NCBI GenBank assembly: GCA_002433025.1
Contig: DJGZ01000067.1
Span: 5,683 to 69,682 of the forward strand
Length of the DNA stretch: 64,000 nucleotides
Origin: Bacteroidales bacterium UBA5833
Lineage (GTDB): Bacteria; Bacteroidota; Bacteroidia; Bacteroidales; Lentimicrobiaceae
Direction of reading: 5' to 3'
In this document: positions 16,985-24,515 of the stretch, piece by piece
Numbering within the stretch: position 1 is the stretch's first letter
Layout of the letters: each line of letters begins with the position of its first letter
Translations under genes and position numbers: made by a program
The notes under the pieces: generated by a model
What the model was told of the DNA's origin: nothing
The model's input: the letters and a program-made list of their open reading frames with translations, nothing else
Databases searched by the model: none

Positions 16985-17542
16985 TTATTTTAAAGCGTTG
17001 ATGAGTTGTTGTTGGATTTGTTTTTCACGGAGCAGTTCAATTTTTTGCTTCAGCAATTTTTCCTTGTTTCTGAGTTTAATGATATGCAGAATCGCCTCTT
17101 GTCTTTCAATGTCCGGAACTGAGATTTCAAGATTTTCCAAAACCTGTTTTGATATGGACGGAATAGCGGTACCTATGGCCTGAGTTTTTAAAAGTGCTTG
17201 TGTGACCTGAATATTCAGAAACCATGCCAGGTATTGTGGCAGTATATTGTTGTAAGATGTTCTCAGCACAAAGAAAGAAGTAGATGCTACGGAAGGTTCG
17301 TTGTGGTTCTCAAAAACGGTGGCAAAATTCTTGGTTCCCTTGGCTGCAAAAAGCACATCACCGTCTTTCAGTATATGCTTTTCAGAGATGTCTTCAGCCG
17401 GCAGGTCGGGATACAATTCAGTATTCAATTGTCCGTTTTCATCAAAATGTTTGGATTGCAAATACACCAATTCACCAGAGCCGGTGGGTTTGGCAAAAAG
17501 TCCGGTTTGGATACTTGTGATATTTTTTAAAGGTGTTTTCAA
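16985..17542 (-). CDS. half-size HsdS-like protein (single target-recognition domain)
   Basis: 185 residues: one target-recognition domain followed by one conserved segment (SISKQVLENLEISVPDIERQ, written here to show the IPxPxxxxQ-like turn) and a C-terminal charged coiled coil rich in Lys, Glu, Leu and Gln. It equals half of a normal HsdS. It is the first gene of the hsdM transcript, while a full-size two-domain HsdS lies 3.7 kb further on. It may act as an alternative half-subunit (known half-S proteins dimerise), as an HsdM partner, or as a relic. A canonical promoter lies directly upstream. Assignment to the S family is good; its role is inference. Confidence 0.75.
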   Translation of the reverse strand: MKTPLKNITSIQTGLFAKPTGSGELVYLQSKHFDENGQLNTELYPDLPAEDISEKHILKDGDVLFAAKGTKNFATVFENHNEPSVASTSFFVLRTSYNNILPQYLAWFLNIQVTQALLKTQAIGTAIPSISKQVLENLEISVPDIERQEAILHIIKLRNKEKLLKQKIELLREKQIQQQLINALK

Positions 17543-17551
17543 AAAATTTCC

Positions 17552-17596
17552 TTTGTAGTGGTGCTACAAAAGTACATTAAATTTTCTGATAATCAA
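17552..17596 (-). promoter_or_regulatory. promoter of the hsdM operon with an overlapping dyad
   Basis: On the minus strand TTG (17594-17596) and TACTTTTG (17567-17574) are separated by exactly 19 bases, a perfect Bacteroidota promoter. An inverted repeat, TTTGTAG (17552-17558) and CTACAAA (17564-17570), overlaps the -7 box and the start region. A protein binding there would block transcription, so it is a plausible operator. Confidence 0.75.
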
Positions 17597-18486
17597 ATTT
17601 ATCTTGAAAAAAAATTAAGTAGACGCTCTACAAATTGAAATGATTTGTCTTTGCTTTCTTTTGAGTGTAGTCTGTTGGTAGCTAATTTGGCTTTACTGAA
17701 ACGTTGGTTTGCGAGAAAAAATAGGTCAAATGTGCTATTTGTGCGGTTAGGAGTTTCATTTTTTTCGGGGCGATCCGGAAATTTTTTGTAAAGTCTCCAG
17801 GTTATTCTGTCATTATAAGATGATTTATTGGGAAATTCTCTGCAGAGTTTACCGATGTCTGATAAGGCTGGTCAGGATATAGAATGATGGTTTTAATATC
17901 CCTATGTTGGATAAATTGTTGTCTTTTAGGCTTTGATTCAATCATATACCATTTTCTGGCACCTTCGATATCTGCTTCAAAGGGATAACTGAAAATCCTG
18001 ATCAAAGGTTAAGGGAGTATAATTGGGGTAAGAACACATTTTCAACTGGTACAGATCGGGTAACGGAAACCGTAAAGGCGGCTCCGGTTATCCTCTTGGC
18101 TTCATCAATGGCCTTGTTTACCTGTATTTCGGTAATCACGACTTTTAGTGACTGACAGATGAAGGAATCTGTTGATCCTGATTTCTTGTCCTGATGAACA
18201 TATTAGTTAAGAAAAGCAGAGCTTGTCACCTTTTGACAAACCCCGCTTTGTGAAGGATGATAATAATAAGATATTATCCTTTATTCAATACTCCGTTGAG
18301 AATTTTTTATGAATAGACTTGCAGTGAATTATGGAAACTTGTTTAAAGATGCCAAATCATTCATAATCATACCGCCGCTGCCTGCCCCGCCACTTTTGCG
18401 GTGTCTTTGCGTCTTGCCCCGCTGTGGCGGGATCCTTGCGTGATTCTTAAATTTAGCGGACTAATGTTATTATAAACTCCGGCTTT
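17597..18486. other. gene-poor region at the right edge of the defence island
   Basis: Apart from the frameshifted remnant, this stretch holds an inverted repeat TTGTCA-5 nt-TGACAA (18223-18239) and an imperfect hairpin AAGGATGATAATA/TATTATCCTT (18253-18281) followed by T-rich sequence. From 18361 to 18445 there is a GC-rich block containing CCCCGC-TGT-GGCGGG and the motif TTTGCG repeated, which resembles dispersed intergenic repeats. No copy of the tRNA-Asp 3' end was found, so there is no att site to define the island's right border. Confidence 0.5.
17802..18202 (-). pseudogene. possible frameshifted gene remnant
   Basis: Two open segments abut in different frames. The first (18202-18002) has no ATG and reads coding-like: LKVVITEIQVNKAIDEAK, then ITGAAFTVSVTRSVPVEN, ending YSLNL-stop. 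The second (open from 18008, ending 17802) continues IRIFSYPFEADIEGARKWY and IESKPKRQQFIQHRDI. A single-base shift at 18005 would join them into one protein of about 130 residues. I do not recognise the family. The remnant lies just outside the restriction operon, in otherwise empty sequence. Confidence 0.35.
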
Positions 18487-19977
18487 TTATTCAATCACTA
18501 CCTTCCCGGAAACCCTGAATTCATCATTTTTTACTTCCAGGATATAGAGCCCTTTCCGTGCGTTCAGATTGGCAAACACCTGATTCCAGATAAACGTCTG
18601 CATGCCCGGAGTGCTGATTGGTAAGCGATTGTACGCTACTTTTTTGCCGGCAAGGTCGTATAAACTGAGTTCGGCGGTGCCTGAGCCGGGCGCATTAAAA
18701 CCAAGGGTGCCTGATGCGTTAACCGGATTGGGGAAGATATTCAGCTGTGAAGCGAACAATGGATCCTGCTGATCTGTACCGGTATGGAAATCTATAGGTT
18801 GGTGAGATTCAACAAGTAGATAGCCTGAAGATTGGGTATTTCTCACGTAAAAGCAGAACAGGGTGTCATTGCCAATGACCAATACCGGGAAGCCGGGAGC
18901 TGACGTTGAAGTGCCTGCCTCAATCAGGTTATGTTCCCAGGTTCCGTTTTGATATGTATGATGATACAGGTCCCCGCCTGAGGGTGATAGTGTAGTTCCC
19001 GCCATATTAAGCACATTATTCGGATCACATAGCCCCGTGGCATTTCTGAAGTGGGGGTCCGCGGTATTCTGGCCCGGTGACCAGCTGCTGTTTTGCATAA
19101 TACTGAACTGTCCGATACCTGACATAGAGGCTACCCATAAAGCAAATGTCTCGTTGCTGCTGTTCGATAAGAGAACGATCGGCATCTCATCCTGAATGCT
19201 GCTTCCCTGTCCGCTGTTCGCGAGTTTTGTGGTTGGCCCCCAGGCGGTTCCATCGAAGGATGCTGTTGAAATATTGCTTGCGCCTCCCTCACTGTCGTGC
19301 CATACACAATGAAGCATCCCGTTGGCGTCCGCAACCACCGAAGACTGATTTGCCAGCAGGTCGGGCGATGTCTGGGGCACTGGTTGAAGCACCGGGTTGT
19401 CTGTATTCTGCTGATCTATAAGGGCATGTTTTAGGTAATAGAATGCATTTTCTCCCGAGAAGTCCGCGGCGGTGTAGAAAAGACGGATATTTCCGGCATT
19501 ATCGACCACAAGTTGCGGATAGGTATTCAAAAGCAATTCCGGGTCTGATACCACTACAGGAGACTCCCAATTCTCCCCTGAAAATTTGCGGGAATAGGAA
19601 ATCAGGAAGTTAAAGTTGAAATCCATGGTAACCCAGGCGCAATGCAGTGTTCCGTTTTCGTCAATAATCAGGGACGGCATAACTGAATATGGGTTTTCGG
19701 ATGAAATGGTGGTGATTTCGCTCCACGCTCCGTTTTGGCGGGAGGCATGAACCATGGTGGACATACCCTGGTTATCATTGCTCCAGACAAGGTGGATGGT
19801 CCCGGCGGGATCACTTGCTGCTGCTATAAACGGAGAGACATCCTCATCTCCGAATTGCGCGGGAACCGCTTCCCAGGGTAAAATAACCTCAGGCTGCGAC
19901 CATTGGGCGGATAACCGGGCCGGAGTAAAAAGTAAGGCCGTGAATAATGCTGATAATAAGTAAAGGGTGCGTTTCAT
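18487..19977 (-). CDS. secreted protein with T9SS C-terminal sorting domain
   Basis: 496 residues. A signal peptide (MKRTLYLLSALFTALLF to about SAQ26) precedes a beta-rich body with repeated sialidase/BNR-like motifs such as AASDPAGTIHLVWSND, IIDENGTLHCAWV, VVDNAGNIRLFY and VVADANGMLHCVWHDSEGG. These suggest a six-blade propeller. The last 80 residues form a type A T9SS sorting domain (NIFPNPVNASGTL, then LYDLAGKKV, ending GLYILEVKNDEFRVSGKVVIE-like; the strand order is the evidence). It should be exported through Sec, then T9SS, and attached to the cell surface. No catalytic Asp boxes are clear, so enzymatic activity is not claimed. It is probably monocistronic. Confidence 0.85.
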   Translation of the reverse strand: MKRTLYLLSALFTALLFTPARLSAQWSQPEVILPWEAVPAQFGDEDVSPFIAAASDPAGTIHLVWSNDNQGMSTMVHASRQNGAWSEITTISSENPYSVMPSLIIDENGTLHCAWVTMDFNFNFLISYSRKFSGENWESPVVVSDPELLLNTYPQLVVDNAGNIRLFYTAADFSGENAFYYLKHALIDQQNTDNPVLQPVPQTSPDLLANQSSVVADANGMLHCVWHDSEGGASNISTASFDGTAWGPTTKLANSGQGSSIQDEMPIVLLSNSSNETFALWVASMSGIGQFSIMQNSSWSPGQNTADPHFRNATGLCDPNNVLNMAGTTLSPSGGDLYHHTYQNGTWEHNLIEAGTSTSAPGFPVLVIGNDTLFCFYVRNTQSSGYLLVESHQPIDFHTGTDQQDPLFASQLNIFPNPVNASGTLGFNAPGSGTAELSLYDLAGKKVAYNRLPISTPGMQTFIWNQVFANLNARKGLYILEVKNDEFRVSGKVVIE

Positions 19978-20306
19978 GGTTTTTGTTTTTTAGGTTTAAT
20001 AATCCGTGTTTGCAGACTTATTATAACAATTGTGCCAAACTATTGAAACTATCGTCAATATTAGGTTTCAGGAGCATGTGATTTTAAATACAAATATCTA
20101 TACATGTAAATATGTGTACATTAACGGACATCTTTTTGTCCGGAATTGACATCAACGGATGGCTGGGCCGGGGTAATAGCCGGGATGGGGATGAAAGGGG
20201 GCGAAATGCATCGTGCATGCGCGGAGACTTATAGACGTCGCCGGGTAAACAGGTTCAGAAAAATCTTACTGCTGCCGTAGTAAAGAGAATCAAACGGAAA
20301 GCGATT
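19978..20306. other. intergenic region with a short stem
   Basis: About 330 bases without an ORF. A stem CGGACA (20125-20130) with TGTCCG (20137-20142) encloses a T-rich loop. The left side, next to the secreted-protein gene, is AT-rich and may hold its promoter, but no full TTG-N19-TAnnTTTG match was found. Confidence 0.4.
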
Positions 20307-23168
20307 TCACCATGGCTTCAGCTCGTCCCTGTTACAGATGGCCCTGTAGGGGCAGTTGCTGCAATGCTCCCTGAAGGAAGTCTGTGCGAAGGGAACCCCG
20401 GGATCGAACAGTTCTTCCAGCAACCCGGTCAGCTCATTTTCAAAGGCCTCCAATGCAGCCTGATTGCCGGCATCTGTTACCAACAACGGCAGATACCCGT
20501 CTTTAAGCGAACGGAAAGTAATGATCCCGGCACTGAAGTCAGCTGTCGCGATATTTTCTTTTCCTGCAAGGTAGAGGTAGAAAAATAACTGAAGCGCTTT
20601 TTCCTTAATCTCTTTGGCGGGCATAAAAACTGCCGCTACATCTTTGATTTTTAACGATCTTGCCTCAACTTTCCCGGTTTTGTAGTCGATGATACGGGTG
20701 TGTCCGTTTACGCGGTCGATGCGGTCGGCGGTGCCTTTCAGCGTTACAGTGATTTTTCCTTGTCCGGGGACATCGATGGTCAGGGGGGCCGTCAGTTGTT
20801 TTTCCAGCGCGATCAGATGGTCCCCGTTGGCCGGATTATATCCGGCTTCAGCTTCCATTTCGAGGAAACGCCTGATCCATACCTCGGCGACTTTGATGAT
20901 CAGCAGGTTGCGTCCTTTGGTGGTTTCTCCTCCCGGGAAGTGTTTCTGCAGTGCTCCGGCTATGGCCTCTCCCGCCTGTTGCTGCATCTGACGGTAGTCA
21001 TGCTCCGTCGGGAAACTCCCCACAAACGGTTCAAGGAAGCGCTGAACCACTTCATGGATGATGGTTCCCAAAGTGCGGAAGTCCATGGTTTCTTCAACCT
21101 CCTCCGTTTCTCCAAGCCCCAGCACATAATTGAAGTAATACTTCAGGGAGCAGTTCAGGTATTGGGTAATCGCGGTAGGGGAGATGCCTTTCCGGGAAAT
21201 ACTGATCAGCTTTTCAATAACAGCTTCATCTTTGTCTACTGTAATTTCACCGGGAGTGCCCAGTTTCGCGTCGAAAGCGGGTTTGATTTCGCTGATCCGG
21301 TTCAGCGGGCTGTAAGCCGGTAATTCATGCATGATCTGACTCAGAAACCTGCTCTTTTCTCCCCCTCCAAGTTCGTCGGATTCCGCGTTGTATATAAGCC
21401 AGGCATTGGTGCAACGTTGCAGCAGCCGGTAAAAATGGTAGGCGAAAACGGCCTGTTGTTCGTGGTGTGTCGGCAGTCCGAACTCTCGTCTGATTTCGAA
21501 CGGTATAAAGGAGTTGTGATTCCTGGCGGATGGCAGAATGTCTTCGTTGGCAGAAACCAGGATGATGTTTTCGAAATCCAGCACCCGGGTTTCAAGCATT
21601 CCCATTACCTGAATCCCCTTCAATGGTTCACCGTAAAAGGCTACCGGACTGGCTGCCGCCGATTCCCTGAACAGGGTGTGCAGCGTACGCAGTTCACCTA
21701 TATAATCGGCCTTGCCGGTAAATATTTGTAATCTGTAGATTATTAATGCAATATTATAGAGTATTTCATTCTCGGCCTGATTTATCTTGCGTTCTTTCTC
21801 AGCGCCGGTCGTCAGCCCGTTTTTCAGCGTATTGATGATTCCGGCAAGTTGTTGCGTGAAACCGTAAACAGAGTCGGGCTTTTTCATGAGCAGATGCAGC
21901 AGTTCGCCCGGGCTGTCTGGTTCTCCGCTGATCGCCTTCAGGTCCGGGATGCCGACAAAGGGCTTGTTGCTGTTCCGGATGTGTGCAATGATGGACGCCA
22001 GCGCCTGCTGTCCGGCCAGGTACTGTATGTAGCTGTGCTGCAATACTGCCAGCAGATGACGGAAGTAAAACCGGGGTTCGCCGGCTGTTTTTCCTTCAGT
22101 TGCATGTACATGCATTTCAAAAATGCTGTCGAACAGGTTGTAAACCGGCGATTGTTGCAGCGGGAAACCCATGGTGATGTTGAAATCGCCTGCCTCCGGA
22201 GGAATGGCGTTGAGCAGGGGAAGCAGCAGGGATTCGTCGGCCAGCACCACTGCCGTTTTATTCAGGATGGCGGGGTCTCCTTTTTCCGTCAGATTTCTGA
22301 GAATGCTTCCGGCCAGGTTGGCCTGGGCGGTGAAACGCGGCACCCCTGCTATGGTGATATTCCGTGCGGATGTTTTAAAATGATCGGTGATTTCATGAAA
22401 TCCGCCCAGGCTTCGGTCTTCCTTGTATTTTCTGAGAAACAGTCCGGCTTCCTGATGGGTATTTTCCAGGTAGTAAGCATCTGCATCCCACAGGGTTTCA
22501 GCTTTTTCAGCTTTGATAAAATACCGGATCATCGTGCGTTGCGCAGGCGTTAGTGCATTGAATCCGGCAAAGATGATATGGTCCCATTGAACAGCATCGC
22601 AGTATGCTTCAGGCGCTTCAGCAATGGTACGGCAGGCAAGTCCGTGATAGGCATTTTTTCTTCCGGTCAGATCCCGGGTGTATTCTTTGTAATAAGCCGT
22701 CAGCGAATTGAAGAACCTGAGGTATTTTGTTTCAAAATCCGTGAGCGGGCGCTGATCCATGTTCCAGAGCGTCATGGCTTTGGATTCGCTCAGGTAGGTA
22801 AACAATGTTTCCGGTTTGATCAGGTATTGGTCAATGTCATCGAAATCACGGATCAGCCCTCGTCCCCATCCGTAAAACCCGTCGAAGTCCGAAGCGGCAC
22901 TGCCTTCGGTTTTCCGGTGTGCTTCATACAGCGTGGTCATCAGTTCCAGCGGGTCGGCTACCTGGAGTCGGGAGAGTCTGGCGGCAAAATCCTCCATCGA
23001 AAAGATGGATGGTGCCCACACCGGAGCCCCTCCGGCCGGGATCAGATGACGTTTCAGGAAAAGTCCGGCCCGGCGGTTGGGGAGGACGATACACAGGCGC
23101 CGCCCCATGGCAGGGTACTTTTCGCGGATATGCAGGGCAAGTTTTTCAAGAAACGGTTGATGCATCAT
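20307..23168 (-). CDS. AddB-like nuclease with PD-(D/E)xK and iron-sulphur staple
   Basis: 953 residues. The N-terminus has a degenerate helicase fold (LCIVLPNRRAGLFLKRHL). The C-terminal third is a RecB/AddB-type nuclease: SPTAITQYLNCSLKYYFNYV, LGTIIHEVVQRFL, and RIIDYKTGKVEA, giving the D-x-K active site. The Cys in LNCSLK and the C-terminal CSNCPYRAIC form the four-cysteine 4Fe-4S staple seen in AddB. A role in double-strand break end processing is likely, but no AddA/RecB helicase partner lies nearby. It overlaps the upstream nucleotidyltransferase gene by four bases (ATGA), so the two are coupled. Genes of this type are commonly annotated in Bacteroidota simply as PD-(D/E)xK nuclease. 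Confidence 0.88.
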   Translation of the reverse strand: MMHQPFLEKLALHIREKYPAMGRRLCIVLPNRRAGLFLKRHLIPAGGAPVWAPSIFSMEDFAARLSRLQVADPLELMTTLYEAHRKTEGSAASDFDGFYGWGRGLIRDFDDIDQYLIKPETLFTYLSESKAMTLWNMDQRPLTDFETKYLRFFNSLTAYYKEYTRDLTGRKNAYHGLACRTIAEAPEAYCDAVQWDHIIFAGFNALTPAQRTMIRYFIKAEKAETLWDADAYYLENTHQEAGLFLRKYKEDRSLGGFHEITDHFKTSARNITIAGVPRFTAQANLAGSILRNLTEKGDPAILNKTAVVLADESLLLPLLNAIPPEAGDFNITMGFPLQQSPVYNLFDSIFEMHVHATEGKTAGEPRFYFRHLLAVLQHSYIQYLAGQQALASIIAHIRNSNKPFVGIPDLKAISGEPDSPGELLHLLMKKPDSVYGFTQQLAGIINTLKNGLTTGAEKERKINQAENEILYNIALIIYRLQIFTGKADYIGELRTLHTLFRESAAASPVAFYGEPLKGIQVMGMLETRVLDFENIILVSANEDILPSARNHNSFIPFEIRREFGLPTHHEQQAVFAYHFYRLLQRCTNAWLIYNAESDELGGGEKSRFLSQIMHELPAYSPLNRISEIKPAFDAKLGTPGEITVDKDEAVIEKLISISRKGISPTAITQYLNCSLKYYFNYVLGLGETEEVEETMDFRTLGTIIHEVVQRFLEPFVGSFPTEHDYRQMQQQAGEAIAGALQKHFPGGETTKGRNLLIIKVAEVWIRRFLEMEAEAGYNPANGDHLIALEKQLTAPLTIDVPGQGKITVTLKGTADRIDRVNGHTRIIDYKTGKVEARSLKIKDVAAVFMPAKEIKEKALQLFFYLYLAGKENIATADFSAGIITFRSLKDGYLPLLVTDAGNQAALEAFENELTGLLEELFDPGVPFAQTSFREHCSNCPYRAICNRDELKPW

Positions 23169-23914
23169 GCTGGTTTTCTGTCGCTAAAAGTAATCAGTTT
23201 TGCAATCTCACCGGCCTGCTCCAGGCTTTCCGGTTTTCCGGCGTCCGCCCATAGCGGACTGTCGTCAAGGTAACCGGTAATCAGATTACTCCCGGCCAGC
23301 GCAAGATAGGTGTCGATGATGGAGAATCTGCCTTTTGTTTGTATAAGCGGGAATATTACCGGGCTAATCACATGTATGCCGCTGAAAGCCAGTTGTGTAA
23401 GCGGGTCAGCGCTTGGGCGTGCCATGCGTTGTTCACCGGTATTCACGTTTTCCCATCCGCAGAGCCGCATTTCCGCGTCAAACAGCAGGTAACGGCTTGT
23501 TTTCCTTTCGCGCACCACCAGCGTGGCAAGGCCCTGCTGTTCAAGATGGCGGGCATAAAGTGTGCCGAGGTCGAGGTCGCCGATGATATCGGCGTTATAC
23601 ACCAGGAATGGTTTTCCGTCGTTAAAGAACCATGATGCTTGCTGAATCCCCCCGCCGGTGTCCAGCAACTGATCCGACTCGTCTGAAATGCTGATCCGGC
23701 AGCCGAAGTTCCGGTTTCGTTCCAGGTAACTGATGATCATGGGTGCATGGTGATGCACATTGATGATCAGTTCATCAAATCCGGCGGCTTTAAGTTTGCG
23801 GATGGCAAATTCGAGCAGGGTGTAAGGGCCGGCCTTCAGAAGCGCCTTCGGGCAGTGGTCGGTCAGCGGTTTCAGCCTGGTGCCCAGTCCGGCTGCCAGA
23901 ATCATCGCTTTCAT
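23165..23914 (-). CDS. MurU-like sugar-1-phosphate nucleotidyltransferase
   Basis: 249 residues. The N-terminal signature MILAAGLGTRLKPLTDHCPK (residues 4-23) is the nucleotide-binding GxGTRxxPxTxxxPK loop of sugar nucleotidyltransferases. Further support comes from the LDTGGGI loop and VYNADIIGD with the metal-binding Asp. Length and the LDTGGG/NADI motifs fit MurU, which makes UDP-MurNAc from MurNAc-1-phosphate in cell-wall recycling. A kinase resembling AmgK, the enzyme that supplies MurNAc-1-P, lies two genes upstream in the same operon. Substrate is inferred from that pairing. It overlaps both neighbours by four bases. Confidence 0.8.
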   Translation of the reverse strand: MKAMILAAGLGTRLKPLTDHCPKALLKAGPYTLLEFAIRKLKAAGFDELIINVHHHAPMIISYLERNRNFGCRISISDESDQLLDTGGGIQQASWFFNDGKPFLVYNADIIGDLDLGTLYARHLEQQGLATLVVRERKTSRYLLFDAEMRLCGWENVNTGEQRMARPSADPLTQLAFSGIHVISPVIFPLIQTKGRFSIIDTYLALAGSNLITGYLDDSPLWADAGKPESLEQAGEIAKLITFSDRKPA

Positions 23915-24291
23915 TCTGCGGGGGAATCGTCCAGTTTATAATGCTTATAATAATTCCTGAAAATCACCTTTTTAAGTTCGCGATAAATCACCAGTTCAGC
24001 GATTACCTGCGAATGGGAAAATTCCGGATGGGTTTCCCAGGCTTTCAGAATGTTCTGCTCGGGAATGTCAATCTGGTAGAGCAAAGCCATCAGTTTCTGC
24101 ACATTTCCTGTCAACAGCCCTGATATATGGAAATCCAACTGCCTGAATAGCTCGGAATACACCATATCCATGTTCAGCGGAAAATCCACATCAAGTCCGA
24201 ACATGGCAAAATCCTTTCTGATCTGCTCGATGGTTTGCCTGATGACTTCGGCTTCGGCCTTAAAAGGCTCAATATCGAATGGTTCTTTCAT
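23911..24291 (-). CDS. conserved-looking 126-residue protein of unknown function
   Basis: A soluble, mainly helical protein (MKEPFDIEPFKAEAEVIRQT at the start) rich in Glu, Ile and Leu, without motifs that I recognise. Its stop overlaps the start of the MurU-like gene (ATGA, 23911-23914), and it lies 18 bases downstream of the small zinc-ribbon gene. That tight packing is the main evidence that it is real and cotranscribed. Nothing in the sequence suggests an enzymatic function; an adaptor for the cell-wall recycling enzymes is only a guess. Confidence 0.75.
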   Translation of the reverse strand: MKEPFDIEPFKAEAEVIRQTIEQIRKDFAMFGLDVDFPLNMDMVYSELFRQLDFHISGLLTGNVQKLMALLYQIDIPEQNILKAWETHPEFSHSQVIAELVIYRELKKVIFRNYYKHYKLDDSPAE

Positions 24292-24309
24292 TCCTGGATA
24301 AGTTCGGAA

Positions 24310-24438
24310 TTATAACTCCTTTGGTTTACAGACCTGCTTCTCTTTTTTAACCAATGCGCCGCATTTTTTGCATTTGTACTTTGGTTCACTGGTATCTTTT
24401 TCTCCCTTTTTCCCTCTTTCACACATGGTCTTGCTCAT
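24310..24438 (-). CDS. small cysteine-rich (zinc-ribbon-like) protein, 42 residues
   Basis: A short frame starting at ATG 24436-24438 and ending TAA 24310-24312. It encodes a Lys-rich peptide with Cys6, a CKKCG knuckle (residues 23-27) and Cys37. The CxxC plus a further Cys suggests a small zinc-binding ribbon. It fits neatly between the kinase-RapZ gene (77-base gap) and the 126-residue gene (18-base gap) on the same strand. Confidence 0.65.
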   Translation of the reverse strand: MSKTMCERGKKGEKDTSEPKYKCKKCGALVKKEKQVCKPKEL

Positions 24439-24515
24439 GATCTATGGTATTTTCTATCTGTTGTTGTCCTTTATTATGAAAAGTCACGTGCTGACTGACT
24501 ATGGATAAACAGATT

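Noticed and set aside
17543..18486. Duplicated tRNA-Asp 3' end (att site) on the right side of the island
   Set aside because: I looked for the T-arm and acceptor sequence of the tRNA and found no copy; integrase-type insertion is therefore not supported.
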